Of a stretch of 64,000 nt of DNA, positions 26,681-34,762 are shown piece after piece. Origin of the DNA: Clostridia bacterium. GTDB taxonomy: Bacteria > Bacillota > Clostridia > Lachnospirales > Lachnospiraceae. The notes under the pieces are model-generated. The model ran no database searches, was not told the origin of the DNA, and was given only the letters and a program-made list of their open reading frames with translations. The stretch spans positions 1 through 64,000 of the forward strand of contig CAJTFE010000017.1 in NCBI GenBank assembly GCA_910575725.1. Direction: 5' to 3'. Numbering within the stretch: the first letter of the stretch is position 1; each line of letters opens with the position of its first letter. Made by a program: the position numbers and the translations under genes.

Positions 26681-27042
26681 GTGGGATTAAGCGGCTGACA
26701 CCGCCCCAGAGCCGGAAAGTAAATGCGCTTGTGCGCCGGACGTGCTGCAACTGCGATAACGGGAACTGTATCTTACTGGACGACGGGGACGAGTGCGTAT
26801 GTCCGCAGCTCATTTCCTATTCGCTTCTCTGCAAGTGGTTCCGGGTTGCGGTGCTTCCCGCCGACAAGCTGCTCTATGCGGAGCTTTACCAGACCGGGGA
26901 CAGGAAGAAGTGTACCGAGTGCGGCGCGTTCTTTGCGTCAAGCTCTAACAGCGTCAAATACTGCCCCGACTGCCGGAAACGTATCACTCGCAGGCAGGCC
27001 GCCGAGCGCATGAGGAAAAGACGCGCCCCTGTTACGCAGTAG
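26677..27042 (+). CDS. Cysteine-rich VLP-domain protein (ICE)
   Basis: This 121-aa protein has the pattern CCNCDNGNCILLDDGD, then CVCPQ, then CTECGAFFASSSNSVKYCPDC and a basic end. It is homologous to 6632-7018 in the IME. Two zinc-binding units are likely. The last codons (TGTTACGCAGTAGG) form one arm of an inverted repeat whose other arm is at 27130-27143. Confidence 0.8.
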   Translation: MSGIKRLTPPQSRKVNALVRRTCCNCDNGNCILLDDGDECVCPQLISYSLLCKWFRVAVLPADKLLYAELYQTGDRKKCTECGAFFASSSNSVKYCPDCRKRITRRQAAERMRKRRAPVTQ

Positions 27043-27213
27043 GCGCGGAAAATCCCTTGATTTACAGGGCTTTCCGGGCGGGAAAATTAGACAGGCGATA
27101 CTTTATACCTTTATCCCCGAAAATGCCGTCCTATTGCGTAACAATCCAATCTCTGCACCCATAAAAAACCGGGGCGCGGTGGCTATCTGATAGCTGCCGC
27201 GTCCCGATTTTCT
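27029..27213 (+). terminator. Inverted repeat, shared block and terminator after the VLP gene
   Basis: TGTTACGCAGTAGG (27029-27042) pairs with CCTATTGCGTAACA (27130-27143). Between them lies the block that resembles 7037-7103 in the IME. A long hairpin at 27170-27206 (CGGGGCGCGG, GGCTATC against its complement) followed by ATTTTCTTTT (27207-27216) is a strong rightward terminator that closes the transfer operon. Confidence 0.65.
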
Positions 27214-27248
27214 TTTGTCCTACAAGTGTGAATTTGTAGTATTCGTTC

Positions 27249-27872
27249 CTATTTCTCAAAAACAACAAAACCACATTCGTAAGGATGGGCGCAATACAAA
27301 CTTTCTCGCTTATCAGTTAATATACTTCTCAGTATAAGTTGAAAATCTCCGCCACCTGATAAAATCATGTATTCTGCCGCAAAAAACAGCAGTAACTGAT
27401 TTGTCATCACCGCAGCCGCTGCACCCCCGCCTCCTAAAACCAATGTAGGCATAGCCGTTCCTAACAGATATTGCCATTTTTTCAATGGTTCGAAGCAAGT
27501 GCAATATGGAGATAATGTACTCCAAACGATTCCGAAATCAATCGCATGAAAATGATTTTTTGCAAAAATCCCCCAGGTAATTCCATGTATCAGCTCATGC
27601 ACGATAATCAGGCATAAAATAAGCAGAGGCAACGCCACAGCATATCCCCAGGAAATACCATCTAAATTAAAACCATTCACCTTATTGTAGAGCCAAAATG
27701 TTAAAGCCATAAACGGAAACATGACTAAAAGAGCTAAATACTTTGCCTTTTGCGTATTGATAACCACATTTTTCATTTTATATCCTTTTTGTTGCATTTC
27801 AGAGCTTATTTTTTCAAAGTCATTTTTACGTTTCAATTCTTTTTCTGTTAATTTTCTTTTATCGTCAGCCAT
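27249..27872 (-). CDS. DUF3267-family putative zinc metalloprotease (cargo)
   Basis: This 207-aa membrane protein has HELIHG near residue 97, the zinc-binding helix of the DUF3267 group, flanked by hydrophobic segments (YLALLVMFPFMALTFWLY, YAVALPLLILCLIIV). The start at 27872 follows GGAGGAATTATCT; the longer frame has no ribosome site. It is AT-rich and lies 24 bases after the methyltransferase-like gene on the same strand, so the two form an operon. The substrate is unknown. Confidence 0.8.
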   Translation of the reverse strand: MADDKRKLTEKELKRKNDFEKISSEMQQKGYKMKNVVINTQKAKYLALLVMFPFMALTFWLYNKVNGFNLDGISWGYAVALPLLILCLIIVHELIHGITWGIFAKNHFHAIDFGIVWSTLSPYCTCFEPLKKWQYLLGTAMPTLVLGGGGAAAAVMTNQLLLFFAAEYMILSGGGDFQLILRSILTDKRESLYCAHPYECGFVVFEK

Positions 27873-27895
27873 AGATAATTCCTCCAAATTTGACT

Positions 27896-28477
27896 TTATC
27901 TTCTTCTGCCAATATAACGGCAAACTTTTTTCTTATATTTCAAATATTCATTTCCAAATGTAGCAAGTAAAAAATCTTCCTCGACGTTGACAATCTGCAA
28001 ATGGTACATAGTGACCGCAAATACAGTTAAGAAGCACAAAATCCAGTTAAAAAACATTAATAGTGTACCAATATACAAAAGGTCAAATCCCAGAAAGGCG
28101 GGATTACGGCTGATATGGTAAATACCGTTTGTTATAAGTTCTGTTTTATCGGTTTTGGATACTCCCGCCCGCCAACTGTCCCGCATAGTCCATACTGCAA
28201 CAATAAATATAACCGTTCCTCCAACACTTATTATTGCGCCCATAACTCGAATAGCAGTAAGACTATGCCCCGTTTCAAGGAAAATACTGACAAGTCCCGC
28301 TATAAAGACAAGAATAGCCGCAATCTTCATTGTGATTTCCACAAATTTTACAAAACCGATTTTGTCCTTTCCAATTTGGTCTGTTTGTATTCCTTGCTTT
28401 TTTTGATGAAACATTTTTAAAAAATAACATCCATAAAAAGCAATCATGCTTGCTATGGAAATCAGCTTAAATTCCAT
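27896..28477 (-). CDS. Isoprenylcysteine carboxyl methyltransferase-like membrane protein (cargo)
   Basis: This 193-aa protein has four to five membrane segments and the C-terminal signature GIYHISRNPAFLGFDL with a later EEDFLLATFGNEYLKYKKKVCRYIG, typical of the ICMT/phospholipid-methyltransferase fold. GGAGGAAAAGA precedes the ATG. The gene is AT-rich compared with the ICE backbone. Bacterial members seldom have a known substrate; lipid or quinone-like compounds are possible. Confidence 0.8.
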   Translation of the reverse strand: MEFKLISIASMIAFYGCYFLKMFHQKKQGIQTDQIGKDKIGFVKFVEITMKIAAILVFIAGLVSIFLETGHSLTAIRVMGAIISVGGTVIFIVAVWTMRDSWRAGVSKTDKTELITNGIYHISRNPAFLGFDLLYIGTLLMFFNWILCFLTVFAVTMYHLQIVNVEEDFLLATFGNEYLKYKKKVCRYIGRRR

Positions 28478-28663
28478 TCTTTTCCTCCTCCAAATTCCGA
28501 TTTGCCTAATTATGAATTTACAGTTCTTATTATATGATTTCTAAGTTCTAAATTCAATATCTTTAGGACTATAAATGAGCAAAATCATAATATGCACAAA
28601 AATCAATCGAACTTGTTTTCCTATTTGTACAACTTTCGGATTTTCTCATTTATAGTTTAAGCA

Positions 28664-30010
28664 TTATCCGCGCTCTGTCTGCTGTTCCCGTGCTGGCTGT
28701 TTCTCTGTCTGTAAAATGCTGTCAATGTTCTGCTTGATAATATCATATTCCCGGACTTTCTTTTTCAGCTTCCCATAGTCGGCGTAAAGGGCTTCTTTCT
28801 GCGCTTGGAGGGCTTCATATTCCGATTGCAGCGCGGCGAGGTTCGGGAGCTTTGCAATGCCCGCCGCTTTCAGCGACCTTGCGGCGGCTTCATGTAGGAT
28901 AATCGCCTGTTCCTGTCCGGCGCGGTACTTCTCCCTGTTCCTTGCCTTGCGGTATGCGTCATAGACGGGCTTTGTCTTTTGGTAGGTGGAAACATTCTTG
29001 ATAAGCACCGCCATGTCCGCAAGCCGCTTTTCCGCGTTCTTCAATGCGTCTGCCGCCTGTCCGCTTTCCGCTGACATTTCCTCAATCCGGCTGACTAAAT
29101 CCGCGTACTGTTCAATCTTGTGTTCCGTCAAGAAATTCATGGTTTTAGCTGCCTGTTTCAGATTGTGGATTTTCGCCCACTGTTCATAGCCCTTACTCTG
29201 CGCCGCCTTGATACTGTTCTCAATGTCGATAAGCAGCGACACGCCGCGCTGTTCTCTGGGAGCTTTCGCCGCTTTTGCCCGTCTGCCCGCTATCCGTTCC
29301 CTTATAGCTTCCTCTGTATAGTCTGCGCCGAGGGTTTTAAGGCGTGTGAAGCGTTCCTGTCCGGGGGCGCGGCATGACACATATTTCCCCGGCTTTATCT
29401 CATAGCCCGCCGCCTGTAACCGCGTTAGCAATTCCTCAAAACTGGAAACTTGGGGGATAAGCGCGTCAAGGGCGGTTTTCAGCTTGCCTTTCCAACTTGT
29501 ACCCGTCTTTTCTGCCTGGTACTCCGCATAGCTCTTTCCCTTGCTGCCCTTGCCGGGGACGACGACGGACAAGCCATTCTCCCGGCACAGCTTGTCGCTC
29601 ATGTTCCGTATGCCGTAATAGCTCCTTTTGTTGGAATTGTATTTATGGTGGTCTACAAAATTCACCGCGCAAAAAATGATATGGTTATGGACGTGTCCTT
29701 TGTCAATGTGCGTCGTGAGTACATATTCATGCTGCCCCTTTGTTACCGCGTCGGCAAGCTGCTTTCCGATTTCATGGGCTTTCTGATAATCGACTTCCCC
29801 CGGCTCAAAGGACTGTATCAGATGAAAGGCTAAATTGTTCCCCTTTTGGAGTGCTTGGGACAATGTATATTCAAACTCAATATCTGCCGTTTCATAGGAG
29901 CAGCCGAAAGAGGACACAAGCATTTTTCCGTCCGTCTTGTCCGGGTTTTCGATATAGTCAAGGGCTTTGCTTAGAGTGCTTTTAACAGGCTTAATCTTTG
30001 TAACCGCCAT
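28664..30010 (-). CDS. Relaxase/mobilization nuclease (ICE)
   Basis: This 448-aa protein starts MAVTKIKPVKSTLSKALDYI and has the relaxase metal motif HIDKGHVHNHIIFCAVNF at about residues 102-119. The Y of ALDYI (residue 19) is a possible catalytic tyrosine. The C-terminal 190 residues form a coiled coil resembling the IME relaxase. It overlaps mobC by 40 bases. It would nick oriT and pilot the ICE strand. It is the MOBP-type relaxase of Tn1549-type ICEs. Confidence 0.92.
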   Translation of the reverse strand: MAVTKIKPVKSTLSKALDYIENPDKTDGKMLVSSFGCSYETADIEFEYTLSQALQKGNNLAFHLIQSFEPGEVDYQKAHEIGKQLADAVTKGQHEYVLTTHIDKGHVHNHIIFCAVNFVDHHKYNSNKRSYYGIRNMSDKLCRENGLSVVVPGKGSKGKSYAEYQAEKTGTSWKGKLKTALDALIPQVSSFEELLTRLQAAGYEIKPGKYVSCRAPGQERFTRLKTLGADYTEEAIRERIAGRRAKAAKAPREQRGVSLLIDIENSIKAAQSKGYEQWAKIHNLKQAAKTMNFLTEHKIEQYADLVSRIEEMSAESGQAADALKNAEKRLADMAVLIKNVSTYQKTKPVYDAYRKARNREKYRAGQEQAIILHEAAARSLKAAGIAKLPNLAALQSEYEALQAQKEALYADYGKLKKKVREYDIIKQNIDSILQTEKQPAREQQTERG

Positions 30011-30300
30011 ATTTCCGCAAGCACCCCCTTTATTTCCTCTATGTCCTCTTGGTATGCGTTCCCCGTCGCGTTTACGCGGCGTGCTATCTGGTTGACGTTG
30101 ACCCCGATTTTCTGTATCTCTGCGGTCATTGCCTTAATGTCGCTGTGGTCTATCTGAATGATGTACCCGTCAATGGCAATCTTCCGCAGATATGCCGCCA
30201 TGTTCCGGGTGGGTACGAGCTTCATTTTTTCCAGTATTAAATCCCGTTCCGCTTCCGTCACTCTGAATTTGATTTGTACCGTCCTTTTCCGTCCGTCCAT
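29971..30300 (-). CDS. mobC: MobC-type relaxosome accessory protein (ICE)
   Basis: This 109-aa protein starts MDGRKRTVQIKFRVTEAERD with a ribbon-helix-helix-like N-terminus and the GVNVNQIARRVN signature. Start 30300 follows GGAAAGGAGCGAAGCA. It lies directly downstream of the oriT-like copy 2, as expected for an oriT-binding partner of the relaxase. Confidence 0.85.
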   Translation of the reverse strand: MDGRKRTVQIKFRVTEAERDLILEKMKLVPTRNMAAYLRKIAIDGYIIQIDHSDIKAMTAEIQKIGVNVNQIARRVNATGNAYQEDIEEIKGVLAEIWRLQRLSLLKAL

Positions 30301-30326
30301 TGCTTCGCTCCTTTCCTTTCCATTCT

Positions 30327-30426
30327 GAGGGTTTGGGACACTTCCCAACAAGCCATTTTCAACCGACGCACCGCAGCGCGGGAGGGGGAAAATACGGAAG
30401 TGGGTACCCGCTTCCTATGCTTGCTA
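30327..30426 (-). other. oriT-like sequence, copy 2 (likely oriT of the ICE)
   Basis: It carries, in reverse orientation, the same 34-base and 27-base blocks as 21916-22015. Read on the minus strand it holds the GGAAGCGGGTACCCACTTCC near-palindrome, then TTGGGAAGTGTCCCAA, then the mobC ribosome site. The position immediately before mobC-relaxase makes it the better oriT candidate of the two. Confidence 0.6.
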
Positions 30427-30568
30427 CGAATGTTTTTATCTTTTAGGCTCTTATCCCCTACTACGGAGAAAAAGCTATTTTGCCAAACTTCCGCAAAAGA
30501 AAAACGCCGCAATCTCAAAAAAGATTACAACGCTTTCTAAATCCTGTTCAGTTTTAAGCCGGACATTC

Positions 30569-30922
30569 CTATCCGCCCTCTTTTTCGACTTCGGAAATCT
30601 CTTTTGCCGTTGCGGTCACAATCCGTATGCCTGTATCGCTCATACCGTCAAGGAGCGCGTCAAGCTGCCGCCGCTGCGTGTTCTTCTCTGGCGGCGTTTC
30701 CAAAAGGAACTGGTCTACGGAGATATTGTAGCGGAGCATAAGCTCAAAGAATATCTGCAAACTTGGGTGCTGCCCCTTGTTCTCAATGTTCGCAAGGTAG
30801 CGCGGCGAGATAAACATTTCGTCGCTCACTTTCTTACGGCTCTCCTTGCGCCCTGTCCGCGCCGCCTTTATCGCTGCCCCAAAAGCCTTGAAGTCGTATT
30901 TTGGTACTGGTCTTTTTGCCAT
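30569..30922 (-). CDS. XRE-family transcriptional regulator
   Basis: This 117-aa protein has an N-terminal helix-turn-helix (AAIKAARTGRKESRKKVSDE then MFISPRYLANIENKGQHPS, about residues 14-52). It is the conserved regulator upstream of mobC in Tn1549-type ICEs and probably represses the transfer genes. The upstream stretch to 31036 is AT-rich and would hold its promoter. Confidence 0.85.
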   Translation of the reverse strand: MAKRPVPKYDFKAFGAAIKAARTGRKESRKKVSDEMFISPRYLANIENKGQHPSLQIFFELMLRYNISVDQFLLETPPEKNTQRRQLDALLDGMSDTGIRIVTATAKEISEVEKEGG

Positions 30923-31035
30923 AATTATTCACCCTGTTACATTTTACAATTCCTCTTTTTATCTGAATATGTCTACACAGTACCTATTATTAGCCAAAAT
31001 AGAGCATAATTCCAACTACCCACCTAACTACATCA

Positions 31036-31064
31036 TTGACAAACACCCTTAGAGCGTTTATAAT
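31036..31064 (+). promoter_or_regulatory. Consensus promoter of the MATE gene leader
   Basis: TTGACA at 31036-31041 and TATAAT at 31059-31064 are separated by 17 bases, a perfect sigma-A promoter. It drives a leader of about 300 bases before the MATE start. Confidence 0.85.
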
Positions 31065-31086
31065 AAGGACAAATTTCTAAGAAAGG

Positions 31087-31194
31087 GTGAGTACAGTGTT
31101 ATTCGGGAAGTTTTGTATTGAATATAGCTCCGCACAATTTGAAATTTCAAAGCATTGTACGGAGCCTAAAGAACACAGGAACATTTACGTTTAG
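31087..31194 (+). CDS. 35-codon leader peptide upstream of MATE gene
   Basis: GTG 31087 after TAAGAAAGG opens a 35-codon frame starting MSTVLFGKFCIEYSS and ending HRNIYV. A hairpin (31127-31138 with 31154-31165, GCTCCG/CGGAGC) lies inside it. Two further hairpins follow before the MATE start, the last with a T-run. This is the layout of ribosome-dependent attenuation in front of resistance genes. Translation of the frame is unproven. Confidence 0.5.
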   Translation: MSTVLFGKFCIEYSSAQFEISKHCTEPKEHRNIYV

Positions 31195-31257
31195 GCTTGC
31201 TCTGGCTATTGATAGTTTGGAGTTTTGTTCGTGTGTTCATAGTTAATTTTGATGTTT

Positions 31258-31352
31258 AGGCAGTTGGCAATGTTTTGTCTGCTGCCTTTTGTTTATGACG
31301 ATTGTTTTTTTGAGCAGAGGGCGCACTTTATCGTGTTTCCCTCTGCTTTTTT
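31258..31352 (+). terminator. Tandem hairpins; attenuator before MATE gene
   Basis: AGGCAG/CTGCCT (31258-31287) followed by TTT, and then GCAGAGGG/CCCTCTGC (31314-31346) followed by TTTTTT. The second is a good terminator ending only 26 bases before the MATE start codon, so transcription of the gene requires readthrough. Confidence 0.7.
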
Positions 31353-31377
31353 GCGTTAAAGAAAGGATTTTGACAAA

Positions 31378-32754
31378 ATGAAAAAAGAACAAAACTTGGC
31401 AATAGGAAGTGTACCCAAAAAGCTCATTATGTTTGCGCTTCCTTTACTGTTAGCAAACTTGCTGCAGTCCTTTTACAGTGTTGTTGATATGCTTGTTGTT
31501 GGAAATGTTGTCGGCGAAACAGGACTTGCCGCGATTAGCAATGCGTCAATGATAAGTTTTATTATCAATTCTATTTGTATCGGCGTTACTATGGGCGGTA
31601 CTGTTTTAATTGCACAATATAAAGGAGCTGATGACAAACAGGCACAAGTCGAAACTGCAGGGACATTATGTGTAATATCCTTTGTTGCTTCACTTATAGT
31701 TACAATAATAGGATTGTGTGTGTATAATCCCCTTTTTCATGTTCTGAATGTTCCTATGGCTTCCATGCAAGAAGCCTGCGAATATATGAAAATCATTTGC
31801 TACGGCACTATATTTGTATTTGGGTTTAACGCTATATGCTCTATTATGAAAGGTTTTGGAGATTCTAAAAGTCCACTTTACTTCATAACGATTGCAACGA
31901 TTGTAAATATTGTTCTGGACTTGATTTTAGTAGGGCTGCTTGGCATGGGAACTGCGGGTGCAGCTTATGCTACGATATTTGCACAGGCAATTTCTCTTAT
32001 GGTTTCAATTATTCACTTAAAAAGGACACACTTTATCTTTGATTTTAAGCCAAAGCACTTTATTATAAAATCGGATAAATTGTTAGTTATTCTAAAAGTT
32101 GGTTTGCCTACCGCTATTCAAATGGTAGTCGTCAATATTTCTTATCTTGTGATTACAGGTATGCTCAACAATTTTGGTGTATCAGTTGCCGCTGCATCTG
32201 GTGTTGGACTTAAAATCAATACATTTGCCGGTATGCCTTGTTGGGCAATCGGACAGGCTGTAACTGCTATGGCAGGACAAAATATGGGTTCAAATGATAT
32301 AGAGCGCGTAAAAAAGACAACAAAAATCGGACTGCTTTTGAATGTGGTTATTACTTTTATCGTAATTGTAACCGTACAATTATTTGCGAAGCAAATCATC
32401 ACATTATTTGAGCCAGAAAGTTCAGAAGTCATTAAAGATGGAATATTGTATCTAAGGATATGTTGTGGAATTAACAGTCTGATTTATGCAATTATGTATA
32501 CATTCGATTCTTTCGCTATTGGTATTGGTTCAGCAAATATCGCTATGATAAACGCTCTTTTGGACGCAGTATTTGTCCGACTTCCTGTAGGTTGGTTGTT
32601 AACTTTTGTGGTTGATATGGGATTTTCTGGCGTATATATCGGGCAAGCAATTTCTCCGATATTACCTGCAATAGTTGGTTTACTGTATTTCAAAAATAAA
32701 GCATGGGAAAAGAAAAAACTAATACCTTGTATAGATAAGGGGGTGCAGCCATGA
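31378..32754 (+). CDS. MATE-family multidrug exporter (ICE cargo)
   Basis: This 458-aa protein has about 12 membrane segments and the MATE N-terminal pattern KLIMFALPLLLANLLQSFYSVVDMLVVG. An internal second half starts near VGLPTAIQMVV. AAAGAAAGGATTTTGACAAA precedes the ATG. It is AT-rich compared with the backbone and preceded by an attenuator leader, which suggests induction by a translation-affecting compound. The exported drug cannot be told from sequence. A second, distinct MATE gene lies at 41249-42574. Confidence 0.92.
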   Translation: MKKEQNLAIGSVPKKLIMFALPLLLANLLQSFYSVVDMLVVGNVVGETGLAAISNASMISFIINSICIGVTMGGTVLIAQYKGADDKQAQVETAGTLCVISFVASLIVTIIGLCVYNPLFHVLNVPMASMQEACEYMKIICYGTIFVFGFNAICSIMKGFGDSKSPLYFITIATIVNIVLDLILVGLLGMGTAGAAYATIFAQAISLMVSIIHLKRTHFIFDFKPKHFIIKSDKLLVILKVGLPTAIQMVVVNISYLVITGMLNNFGVSVAAASGVGLKINTFAGMPCWAIGQAVTAMAGQNMGSNDIERVKKTTKIGLLLNVVITFIVIVTVQLFAKQIITLFEPESSEVIKDGILYLRICCGINSLIYAIMYTFDSFAIGIGSANIAMINALLDAVFVRLPVGWLLTFVVDMGFSGVYIGQAISPILPAIVGLLYFKNKAWEKKKLIPCIDKGVQP

Positions 32755-32924
32755 AACATATGGAATGGTTGCTATGCCCCATATGTCACAATAAAACCCG
32801 TATCAAAATACGCGAAGATACAGAACTTAAAAAGTTTCCTCTTTACTGTCCTAAATGCAAACAGGAAATTTTAATTAACGTAAAATTGAGCAATATATAC
32901 GTTATCAAAGAGCCAGACGCTTAG
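32751..32924 (+). CDS. Small cysteine-rich KTR-type protein
   Basis: This 57-aa protein starts MKHMEWLLCPICHNKTRIKI and has two CxxC knuckles (CPIC, CPKC). Its ATG overlaps the MATE stop (ATGA), so the two are coupled. Small proteins with the CPxCxxKTR pattern often follow mobile resistance genes. The function is unknown. Confidence 0.75.
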   Translation: MKHMEWLLCPICHNKTRIKIREDTELKKFPLYCPKCKQEILINVKLSNIYVIKEPDA

Positions 32925-32929
32925 ACGCA

Positions 32930-32977
32930 GAGCCGATAACATGTAGACATTGAGCTACGGTTATCGGCTCTTTTTTT
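32930..32977 (+). terminator. Terminator after MATE operon
   Basis: GAGCCGATAAC (32930-32940) pairs perfectly with GTTATCGGCTC (32960-32970), followed by TTTTTTT. Confidence 0.9.
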
Positions 32978-33132
32978 AATAATAAAATCAAACTGCCGCA
33001 CGACGGCAAAAGAAAAAAACCGTCGTAACGCAGATATTTTGTCACGCCTTTTTTAAGAAACGGCGGTTTTGAGAAATCAGAACCGCCTTTTCTTTTTTGA
33101 ACAGGAGCTGGCGGTATCAAGGAGGTATCGCC

Positions 33133-33240
33133 ATGCCCTTTACTATTTTCTATTCGCCGTTTAACGGTAACTTATCAAAAAAAGCCCGTCCACCGCCGGG
33201 AATCTCTCTACCCTTGAATATGAACTGTCTAATCACCTGA
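33133..33240 (+). CDS. Possible 35-codon peptide before sigma-like gene
   Basis: ATG 33133 follows a full AAGGAGGTATCGCC ribosome site. The peptide starts MPFTIFYSPFNGNLSKK and ends NMNCLIT. A hairpin at about 33258-33291 (TACGCCT..CCGA with its complement, then TTTT) closes it. The rest of the 490-base gap holds further hairpins (33003-33030, 33060-33095, 33332-33353) and no other gene. Confidence 0.4.
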   Translation: MPFTIFYSPFNGNLSKKARPPPGISLPLNMNCLIT

Positions 33241-33415
33241 ATACTGTTTACAATACCTATACGCCTATCCGATTTTTTCGGACAGGCGTATTTTGCTGCT
33301 CAAAAAATTTTTTGAAGAAATTTCAAAAAATCTTCGGCGTTTTTCAAAAACGCCGTATTGCCCCGCGAAAAGGGGGAAGCACCACCAACTTTCCAACGAG
33401 AAAGGAGGTGAGAAT

Positions 33416-33856
33416 GTGGAACCTAATAGCAGGGAGTTTTACAAACAGTGTGCTTTTCAGAAGTTTTGTAATACGGTGCTGCACAATGAAGCGTGTGACG
33501 CTCACAGGGAGCTACACAGGCATAAGGCAAGGGAAGTCACCTTTTCCGATTTGCCCTTAGACGAAGCGCGGCAGCTTCATACCTTTGATGAATATTTCAA
33601 ACGGGAAACCGCCGAAACCGTCTTTGAGAAAGCCGGGAAGAAAATCACGCCGAAGCTGCTTCTTGAAGCAATCCGTACTTTGCCGGAAGAAAAGCGCAAA
33701 GCCGTACTCCTGTACTATTTCGAGGGAATGAACGACACCGAGATTGCGGAGCTGTTCAATACGTCGAGAAGCACGATACAGTACAGGCGGACAAGCTCTT
33801 TTGAGCTGCTAAGAAAATATCTGGAGGAAAATGCTGATGAATGGGACGAATGGTAA
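33416..33856 (+). CDS. Sigma-70-like HTH regulator (ICE)
   Basis: This 146-aa protein has the region-4-like motif LPEEKRKAVLLYYFEGMNDT followed by EIAELFNTSRSTIQYRR. GTG 33416 is chosen for AAAGGAGGTGAGAAT just upstream; the longer frame has no site. It overlaps the HTH gene by 26 bases. It is the counterpart of the IME gene 2861-3364 and of ORFs ahead of the integrase module in Tn1549-type elements. Confidence 0.8.
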   Translation: MEPNSREFYKQCAFQKFCNTVLHNEACDAHRELHRHKAREVTFSDLPLDEARQLHTFDEYFKRETAETVFEKAGKKITPKLLLEAIRTLPEEKRKAVLLYYFEGMNDTEIAELFNTSRSTIQYRRTSSFELLRKYLEENADEWDEW

Positions 33857-34097
33857 CGAACCCGGCTACCCGGAAAATGCCCTTGTTCCCTATCCTGTCA
33901 TTGTGGCAGCGACAAAGGGCGACCCGGACGCTATGAAGATTGTCTTGCAGCATTTCAGCGGCTACATAGCCCGCCTCTCCATGCGGAAGCTGTACGACGA
34001 GCGCGGGAACGTCTATTTCGGCGTAGACCACGACATTCGGGAACGGCTGCAAGCAAAACTGATGATGGCTGTCCTCACCTTTAGGACAGAGGAATAA
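33831..34097 (+). CDS. Small HTH-domain protein (ICE)
   Basis: This 88-aa protein contains VPYPVIVAATKGDPDAMKIV, the short helix-turn-helix family paired with sigma-like genes. CTGGAGGAAA precedes the ATG. It is a homologue of 3336-3560 in the IME. It probably helps control excision or transfer genes. Confidence 0.75.
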   Translation: MLMNGTNGNEPGYPENALVPYPVIVAATKGDPDAMKIVLQHFSGYIARLSMRKLYDERGNVYFGVDHDIRERLQAKLMMAVLTFRTEE

Positions 34098-34572
34098 ACC
34101 GCAGCGGCGGGACGCTTTCATTCTCACCCCCTTTTCCGTTCCGCTGCTGACGCGGGCAGCACAGCCATTTTGAACCTTGAAAAAGAAAGCGGCGCAAGAT
34201 AACGGCGGCGCAGCATAGGGCAAATCGGATATGTTCCTTTTGCGCCGAGCCATACAGCGGGTGCGCCATGACGCTATCCGGGAGGGATTACCCCGCCCGG
34301 ACAGCCGAGCGACCAACACCGCGCCGGAAAGCAAGTGTAGCGGCTTGCGGGCGACGACAGCGCAGAATATACAATGATACTTCCTTACAGCCACAGTCCG
34401 AGCGTTAAGAGCGTCGCAGGCAATGGGTAGGGCGGCATGAGAACCATGCCGGGGTGAAATTCCCATGAGGTTATGCTAATAACCGTCCGATTAAAGCCTT
34501 TGTTTTATTGAATAGTGGACTTGCTGCTATTCATAGACTGTATTATATTTGCGAAAGAAAGGGGGATTTTCT
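34098..34572. other. Structured non-coding stretch before TnpW/recombinase
   Basis: 475 bases without a credible gene, rich in hairpins: CGGCGCAA (34180-34187) with TTGCGCCG (34239-34246), CGGCATG/CATGCCG (34434-34451), GGTTAT/ATAACC (34472-34485), and further stems between 34265 and 34345. GC content is high until 34490. It may be an RNA, a recombination site or a degenerate gene; I see no group II intron domain V. Confidence 0.35.
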
Positions 34573-34740
34573 TTGACGCAAAACCAAACGCCCGTTACCA
34601 CAACGGAGCATAAAATAGGGAAAGTTACTTACCTTGTATGTTCGTCCGCAAGTGAACACGCGACGGACACACTGGATAAAAAGATAAAGAAGCTCATACG
34701 CAAAGACATGGAGCTGAACCCCGCAAACGCCCGGAAATAG
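34573..34740 (+). CDS. TnpW-like small protein (ICE)
   Basis: This 55-aa protein starts (TTG) MTQNQTPVTTTEHKIGKVTY and resembles the TnpW family, like 8811-9002 in the IME. TTG 34573 follows AAAGGGGGATTTTC. It sits just ahead of the recombinase gene. Confidence 0.6.
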   Translation: MTQNQTPVTTTEHKIGKVTYLVCSSASEHATDTLDKKIKKLIRKDMELNPANARK

Positions 34741-34762
34741 GGCGTTTCTTCACATTTTATAC

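Noticed and set aside
21916..30426. Invertible segment between the inverted oriT-like copies
   Set aside because: The repeats are only 34 and 27 bases and no dedicated invertase is beside them; both copies are better explained as relaxosome sites.
34098..34572. Group II intron
   Set aside because: No reverse transcriptase gene and no domain V hairpin were found.
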